This document shows positions 19,356 to 24,584 of a stretch of 24,584 nucleotides of DNA, piece by piece. The DNA is from Jaapia argillacea MUCL 33604 (taxonomy: Eukaryota; Basidiomycota; Agaricomycetes; Jaapiales; Jaapiaceae): positions 1-24,584 of the forward strand of contig KL197771.1 in NCBI GenBank assembly GCA_000697665.1. The letters run 5' to 3'. How positions within the stretch are numbered: the stretch's first letter is position 1; the number at the start of each line of letters is the position of its first letter. Under the pieces are notes generated by a model. The model did no database searches. It was not told the origin of the DNA and was given only the letters and a program-made list of their open reading frames with translations. The translations under genes and the position numbers were made by a program.

Positions 19356-20894
19356 TCACACCACCCCCTCCAGGGTATTTCGATGCGCGGGGACTCCAGC
19401 AATCATCAATGACTTGATTCGGTGGGTCTCCTTCCGCAACACCTCCGATAGACGGATATACCATCGCTGGATCCAGAGTGAGCGACGTCCCACATGAAAA
19501 AACAGCACTCACTCGCTTGTAGTGACGGCTGGCTCTTGCCGGATTGAAATCCAACTCCAGTTCGCTCAGGTGTGGACATCTTTTCAAAACGGCCTTGAGG
19601 ATGTTTTCGATTTCTACGCCAACGCCGACAACGGCGTAGCCCAAAGACTTCAGATTTGCCGGTAGCAGATGTAATAGATGTGCCATATCTGGAGACTGAG
19701 AGCAGCACATATCTTGGATGTTCAACTACTGGATGTTACGTCCAGGTAGGAGGGCTTCTGCAAGTTGCATGGGCCCTACCAGGCGGGTCAACCTGGGAGC
19801 GAGGCCGGGTGGTGTGACGCCACAAACGTCGGTGCATTTGAAAAGCACCGACAAGGAGACAAGTTCAGGAACCTCGGCGAGAAATCCAGCGAAAGTGGAC
19901 CAGTCGTGGATCGCGCTCAACACCAGCGAGGTGAGCCGTCTGGCCGCATGAGGTCCAAGCATTCCCGCCATCGACAGCTGTGAGTTGAAACCGTTGTCCT
20001 CAGGCAGGGAAAGGGATTTCACCCGCTCGAGGGGTAGTTGGGCGAAGCTATTGCTGTACGACAATATCGCGTGTGATTTGTTTTCGTATGACATGAGGCA
20101 CAGTCGAAGTGATTTTAATCCAGTGGTGTTTGGTAGATTGCCGTAATCGACTTCATTTTCGGAGGTGGCGAGGTTTACAGTGTGAAGTTTGTGGAGCCGT
20201 TCGAATGGTATGTTGCGCAGGGCCCTCTCTACCCTTCGCCTCGTCCCAAACACGGTGAGTGTCCTGAGCTCAACCATATCACGGAGCCAGCTGCACTGCT
20301 CGTCCCTGGTTTCCCTGGTACTCTTCTCCAAGTCTAGGCACACGTGGACAATCAATTGCGTCCAAATCATCCCACCGATTGCGAAGGGGGGGCCGGGGTG
20401 ATTGAAGGGGACGCCTTTGTAATAGAGAGGTTCCTTTCCCAAAACAGCATGGCGGAATGTATACCTCCTGATGTAGTCCGCCCATGATCTACAAACGAGC
20501 CTCATCACTTTGTACTCGGCGACGACATCAACCCAAAGCCAGGGGATGTCGCCATACAGAGCCCCCCCGTCCAGCACCAGCAACGACGGAACCAGATTGA
20601 AAATGGTATCGGTGATCTCTGGAATCCCGATGCCCATAACAGGCTCACAAGCTGTGGTGGGAGACAACCGGAGTCATCACCTGACCTAACAAGGGCTGTT
20701 AGCTACTCACCCGTGACACCACAGTAATGTAGCGAACGGTCAGTGGTTCCGCCACCTGAAATCACACTGAGGTTGTGTTGACTATCTAGCATTGTGCAAC
20801 AGGGTGAGTTGAGGAAGTACCGTATGAAGACACACGACTCACCGATGATATCCATATGCCGCGGGGAGGGAAAGAACGTATGTTCAGCTCTCAT
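19356..20894 (-). CDS. F-box / leucine-rich-repeat-type protein
   Basis: The confident part is an exon ending at 19740, then 19688..19513 and 19466..19356, with introns of 51 and 46 nt (GT-AG, all in phase). The F-box-like start reads IPEITDTIFNLVP, then EYKVMRLVCRSWADYIRRYTFRHAVL, the usual basidiomycete form. LRR-like segments follow (MVELRTLTVFG, LHKLHTVNLAT, GLKSLRLCLM, ERVKSLSLPE, ARRLTSLVLSA, PELVSLSVLF, NLKSLGYAVVG, CPHLSELELDF). The expected role is substrate choice for an SCF ubiquitin ligase. An acceptor at about 20652 joins in frame to an upstream exon ending at about 20712 (59-nt intron). A further exon may run from an ATG at 20894 to 20843. These 5' exons are tentative, and without them translation could begin at 20637. 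Confidence 0.72.
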
Positions 20895-21257
20895 GCCAAT
20901 TCATCACTACTTATACTTTTGCATCGAGCCAGCCAATCTTGGCATTTGATTCCCCTACTTTCTGGAGCCTGATTTCCGTCTTGCTTCGACCGATCTCTTC
21001 GATACAAGGCGACACCATATCTAAATGACATATTATTTAAAATATATCCGTGTTTGACCTCCTAATATAGTAATTTTAAGTCACCTTATTCTAAATGAAC
21101 CGCCAGAAGGCCATACAAGACGACATATTTTAAGTACGGTAACCAGTATGTTGGGAGGTTATAGTGCTTCGAATATGTTACATTGTGGCATCGATATGGG
21201 GACAATGTGGCAAGGGGCGAGCCTGAAATGTCACCCAAAACGTCACACTGGCCACTG
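20895..21257. other. AT-rich intergenic, no gene
   Basis: This is upstream sequence of the minus-strand F-box gene. It is markedly AT-rich at 21020-21090. No feature could be supported. Confidence 0.5.
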
Positions 21258-21520
21258 GCCATCCAGGGGAAGGCAGTACCGATGAACTCGACAGTAATTT
21301 GCAATAGCATCCGCTCCGTCCAAGATGGCGGATGGTGGGGGTGCCATCTGGAGAAGGCAGCGCCGATATGCTGACAGAAGTTGCTAGAAGCGACGTGTGA
21401 GCATGCCATCCTGGGAAGGCAGTGCCAATGGACAACACCTGGTATCCTCAATTTGAAATACGCACAGTCCGTTCAATATGTTGACCATTGGACCTGCCGT
21501 CCGGGGAAGGCAACCCTGAT
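21258..21520 (+). repeat. Degenerate repeat block, four copies of a GCCATCC..GGGAAGGCAG core
   Basis: A core of about 25 nt (GCCATCC-GGGGAAGGCAGT-CCGATG) recurs at 21258, 21343, 21405 and 21496, with uneven spacing (85, 62 and 91 nt) and several mismatches per copy. The spacing rules out a simple coding repeat. It looks like an old, diverged tandem or nested array. Confidence 0.55.
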
Positions 21521-21543
21521 GGGATCAACTTGGTACCCTCATT

Positions 21544-21567
21544 ATGATGATGATGATGATGATGATG
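21544..21567 (+). repeat. (ATG)8 microsatellite
   Basis: Eight uninterrupted ATG/GAT trinucleotide units lie just 24 bp upstream of the second copy of the 31-bp repeat. Such runs are sometimes found at the ends of short interspersed elements. Confidence 0.85.
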
Positions 21568-21591
21568 AACTCTGGGTTTATATCCCGCAAC

Positions 21592-21622
21592 AAGCCAACT
21601 ACGAGCTAAGACGCGGTGGTCC
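21592..21622 (+). repeat. 31-bp dispersed direct repeat, copy 2
   Basis: Exact 31-base match, same orientation, to 16445-16475. The two copies lie 5.1 kb apart and bracket both F-box genes. Confidence 0.7.
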
Positions 21623-21947
21623 CGACTAATCCTACTGTTGCCTTACAGTAAGTAATTTTAGGAGCGAACTCTACTGTTTCGGGTCTACGGTATCTAGGAT
21701 AGGGTGGTTTCAAAATTGTATCATGGATGGGTTGGGTGTAAGACACGTACAAGTCTGCGCCCAGAAATAAAATAGGTCGGCGGTCGCGATGCATAACGTG
21801 GAGCGTGTGCGCATAAGCATGAGTGTAAGAATATAAATAGGCACAAGAATCAAGCTGTCGGGCTGCTTGTCGCAGCTACTCACCCCACAAGGGGGCAACT
21901 CACTGTTGAGAGGTAGTTGTCGAGTGTGGTAGGAAGGGGTATCTTGA
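21623..21947. other. Intergenic, downstream of retroelement fragment
   Basis: This lies 3' of the minus-strand RNase H remnant and may include its 3' untranslated region. No poly(A) tail (which would be a plus-strand T run) or target-site duplication was recognised. Confidence 0.4.
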
Positions 21948-23060
21948 TCACCGATAGTGTGGCCTCACAACCAGACACTCCGGTGGGAAAACAGTTGAGA
22001 TTCGGTGGGGATTGTTATCCTTCTCCATCGGACTCATCGAATTGTGGGAGTTCGAATTTCTTCGCCTGAGGTTCTCCCTCGTGAATGCTCCTGATTCATC
22101 AATGAAGCTCGCAAGGGCATCAATCCCTTTGCGAATCCCAAGGATAACCGGAAGTGATATCTGTTCCGATACATCTCGTAAGATATGTCGGTACTCATTG
22201 AAACGCGGACATTCTCTGAGAGGATATGTTCCCGTGTCTGATGAAGTTCCCCGCATGGGTAGCCAATAGTTTCGGGAATATGGAACTGGGCTTAGTACTC
22301 GCCAATGAATGCGTGTCCCACTCTGCATTGGGTCGCCCTTCCATACACCTCCCGCAGTAGCCATTCGAAGTGTTGTGGTGGCTTCCACGATGGAGGGAAG
22401 CGATTCGCAGCCGCATACCTCCCTTGGTGAGGGTGAAGCTTCCACTCTCGCCTCCATTCCTAGTGTTATCTCCCTTGCTTTTCGTTTTGCATGCGTTAGC
22501 GTCGCATGTGGACTCCCCGAGGCTAGCGTAACGGCATCCTTATCAAGTGCATCTGCACGTTCGACGTCTGGAATATCTTGGTGTCCGGGTGTCCATGCTA
22601 TCCCGAAGGTGTGGGTTCCATCTGAATCAAGAAAACCAGTGATTGCTTCTTGGAATGGGATAGCAAAGCTTTGCCCACGTCTAAGTTTCGGTTCGAATAT
22701 CGCCCGAACTGCGGCGCTGTTGTCTGCAAAGAAATGTAGGTGTTTCACCTCGGAGTGAGTCTCCGCGTACTTGACGGCATCACGTGCTGCCCACATCAAC
22801 GCCGCCATTTCCGCATCATAGACTTCCGCCTTTGTGCACATACCTATTGTCCTTGTAAAGGTTGAATGGAACCAACCAGTCCAGCCCCTACTCGTCGAGT
22901 TCCACTGAGGTTGAGCATCGACCCATCGGAGTACAGGTAAGTGGTTGTCGAATTCGTGAAGGGTTGTCACCTGCGCTAGATGAAGTTTGGCGGATGCTTC
23001 CTTATCTCGTCCCTCTCCTGTTGGTGTGATTGTTAAACGCCCCTCGAAGTCTTGGGGCAT
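21948..23060 (-). mobile_element. Non-LTR retrotransposon remnant: frameshifted RNase H and C-terminus
   Basis: The main frame encodes an RNase H core: AEVYDAEMAALMWAARDAV (Glu), HLHFFADNSAAVRAIF (Asp), IAWTPGHQDIPDVERADAL (last Asp). It ends with the cysteine-poor tail typical of fungal LINE ORF2 proteins (ECPRFNEYRHILRDVS, then ISLPVILG). RNase H degrades the RNA of RNA-DNA hybrids during retrotransposition. The first catalytic Asp lies in a different frame: YSDGSMLN (Asp codon 22925-22927), followed by RRVGAGLVG, then a frameshift at about 22850-22870 before RTIGMCTKAEV. No reverse transcriptase is seen upstream, so the copy looks 5'-truncated as LINE copies often are. It also lost the usual CPCGE-type zinc motif. 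It is a dead relic. Confidence 0.8.
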
Positions 23061-23540
23061 TCTTCGCCGCGGGGAGAGGTGGTGTGTCGTTAATCGCTCG
23101 GTGAGCGGGCCTTTTGCGGGTCATTGGACCTTCCACGGACCGTGACTATCTCATCCCAGCCAGCATCTCCAGCACCGAACAACAAGCTGTTCATGGCACC
23201 GATCACATGCGCCCTCGCTGTCCATCACTCATTCGATCGCACTCTTTGTCCCGAATTCTCTAGGGTCCAAGGTCTTTCCATTCAAGTCAATTTATGCTCC
23301 ATTGGAACTATCCGTACGACAGGTACATCGACAAAAGCCTCGCATTATCGAGCACCCAATGCTTCGACGAACGTTGGAATAGGCAGAGGTGACCCTAGAG
23401 TCGAATCGCGAGGCTGAGGGCAGAACGCAGTGATTGTCGTAAAATGTGGCTACAAACAGGGTGAATACACTACGAATAGGGCCTGCATACATAGCATCGG
23501 CTAGGAATCCCTACTACAACGTCGAAGCTGAAGTCATCAC
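23061..23540. other. Flank of retroelement remnant, no gene
   Basis: Short frames on both strands lack recognisable motifs. A degenerate extension of the retroelement is possible, but I could not support any reverse transcriptase motif here. Confidence 0.4.
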
Positions 23541-24173
23541 TCACGCAAATCTATCTCTTGCCCCGAAGCTCGCCTGTCCCCGAGAAGTATTTGTTAAGGG
23601 GTAGTATTCAACCAACGCATCTCGTGTATAGTGAAGTCGATATAGCCTCTCGCATATGCCCAGCTCAAGAAGATTCAAGTCTGCATCATCTATGACCGTC
23701 GGAGTTGTGGATTGGGTCGAAAACCTCTCGCATTCGCTACTTCGAGTTGATCCAACCATGGAACCATCCATCTTCGCATCCTCCTTTACTCTCGGGGGCG
23801 GTTCGGCGGCGTCCCCGCTCGCGGATCCAGTTTCGAAGACGAGAGGGAGCTCCGAAGTCCGTACAGTTAGTACGCGAGCGAGTTGGGATGATTCTACCTT
23901 CCAGACAATTTCGAGTGCAGAGGCCATTCGCAAGCCCAGTCCGTCGTGGATCAAAGACGCAACTTACGTGTTTCACCCATACCCTCTAGCCACATTTCGG
24001 AGTCGACTCGCACCGACGATTAGAATGTGCGTAGCAGATATTTCTCGGTATCCGTACTCTGTGACGGCTTCCGAGGAAGCGAGTGCACTTTCAATCAGCT
24101 CGACTTTCCAATGCCACCACCTGAGATTTTTTTCATCTCGTTCGATCTGTGCCCAACCACCCACTATGAGCAT
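23541..24173 (-). CDS. Doubtful hypothetical ORF pair
   Basis: Two minus-strand frames, 24173..23973 (66 codons) and 23954..23541 (137 codons), have protein-like composition, including an acidic/Pro segment with EPPPRVKEDAKMD. A GTATGG donor near 23982 might link them, but no acceptor in the right phase was found. A 176-codon frame overlaps on the plus strand. No domain is recognised, and this may be non-coding or a decayed gene. Confidence 0.2.
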
Positions 24174-24211
24174 AGAGGTGATTTAGCGACCAGATAGTAC
24201 GATATGGGAGC

Positions 24212-24584
24212 ACCCAGGTATTATTTTCTCAACACCTTTTCACTGTGCATCTGACACAGGGCTCGGGATACGCCCACCTGGGACGCTCTGAGGATCGTGA
24301 ATCCCTAAATACCCAAGTATCACTCTCTCGACACCGGCTTACCGTGCATCTGACACGGGACTCGGTGTACGCTTACCTGGGACGCTTTGAGGACCGCGAT
24401 GTCCATCAATACCCAGGTATCACTTTCTCAACACTTGCTCACCGTGCATCTGACACGGGACTCGGTGTACGCCCACCCGGGACACTCTGAGGGTTGTGAT
24501 GTCCATCAATACCCAGGTATCACTTTCTCAACACCTGCTCACTGTGCATCTGACACAGGACTCGGTGTATGTCCATCTGGGACA
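24212..24584 (+). repeat. Tandem array of ~100-bp units, running off the window
   Basis: Units start at 24212, 24311, 24411 and 24511 (99, 100 and 100 bp; the fourth is cut by the window end at 74 bp). Each begins ACCCAGGTAT and contains GTGCATCTGACAC and a late ACCTGGGAC, so each unit carries a potential 7-8 bp stem between its start and ACCTGGG. Copies differ by roughly 8-15 percent by eye, and copies 3 and 4 are closest. The period is not a multiple of three, so the plus-strand frame across it is not coding. Confidence 0.9.

Noticed and set aside
23656-24186. 176-codon plus-strand ORF opposite the doubtful minus-strand frames
   Set aside because: No domain and no splice support; the two strands cannot be told apart, so neither is called with confidence.
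24245-24490. 81-codon ORF inside the tandem array
   Set aside because: The 100-bp period is not a multiple of three, so successive units are read in different frames.

Overview
The window reads as nuclear DNA of a filamentous basidiomycete, most likely an Agaricomycete. Genes are split by many short introns (about 46-75 nt, GT..AG, often with a CTNAC/CTAAC-like branch site). Gene families seen are JmjC-like, XPG/GEN-like, tyrosine recombinase, F-box/LRR and a non-LTR retrotransposon remnant. No species is assigned. Exon models were built by hand from splice sites and reading frame. Three of them (JmjC-like, recombinase, SAP) close to an exact multiple of three across 5 exons each, as does an 8-exon XPG-like gene, which supports both the models and the base accuracy of the sequence.

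Layout. 1-2680: non-coding, with a pair of related hairpins, a long pyrimidine tract and a GAC microsatellite. 2681-5811 (-): a 969-aa JmjC-fold protein whose two iron-binding histidine positions are substituted. 5812-7765: intergenic. 7766-10149 (+): a 655-aa XPG/GEN-like nuclease with one acidic active-site residue replaced and a tail rich in SUMO-interaction-like motifs. 10467-12290 (-) and 12432-14152 (+): a head-to-head pair whose start codons are 141 bp apart. One gene is a tyrosine recombinase with all catalytic residues intact; the other is a 499-aa SAP-domain protein with an unassigned C-terminal domain. This pair is the most interesting object in the window. It may be a two-gene DNA transposon module that is neither a classical Crypton nor a DIRS/Ngaro retroelement.

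14827-15924 (-): a TATA-binding-protein copy broken by at least two frameshifts and carrying substitutions at highly conserved residues, with a cluster of telomere-like motifs just upstream. 17246-18839 (+) and 19356-20894 (-): two F-box/LRR-type genes facing each other. An exact 31-bp direct repeat (16445-16475 and 21592-21622) brackets this F-box pair. 21948-23060 (-): a frameshifted RNase H and C-terminal fragment of a non-LTR retrotransposon. 23541-24173: a doubtful ORF. 24212-24584: a tandem array of about 100-bp units running off the window end.

Together the window looks like a dynamic accessory region: recombinase genes, expanded fast-evolving families, degenerate catalytic sites, a duplicated and decayed housekeeping gene, retroelement debris and satellite. 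Links between the JmjC, XPG, recombinase and SAP genes as one mobile unit are inference only.
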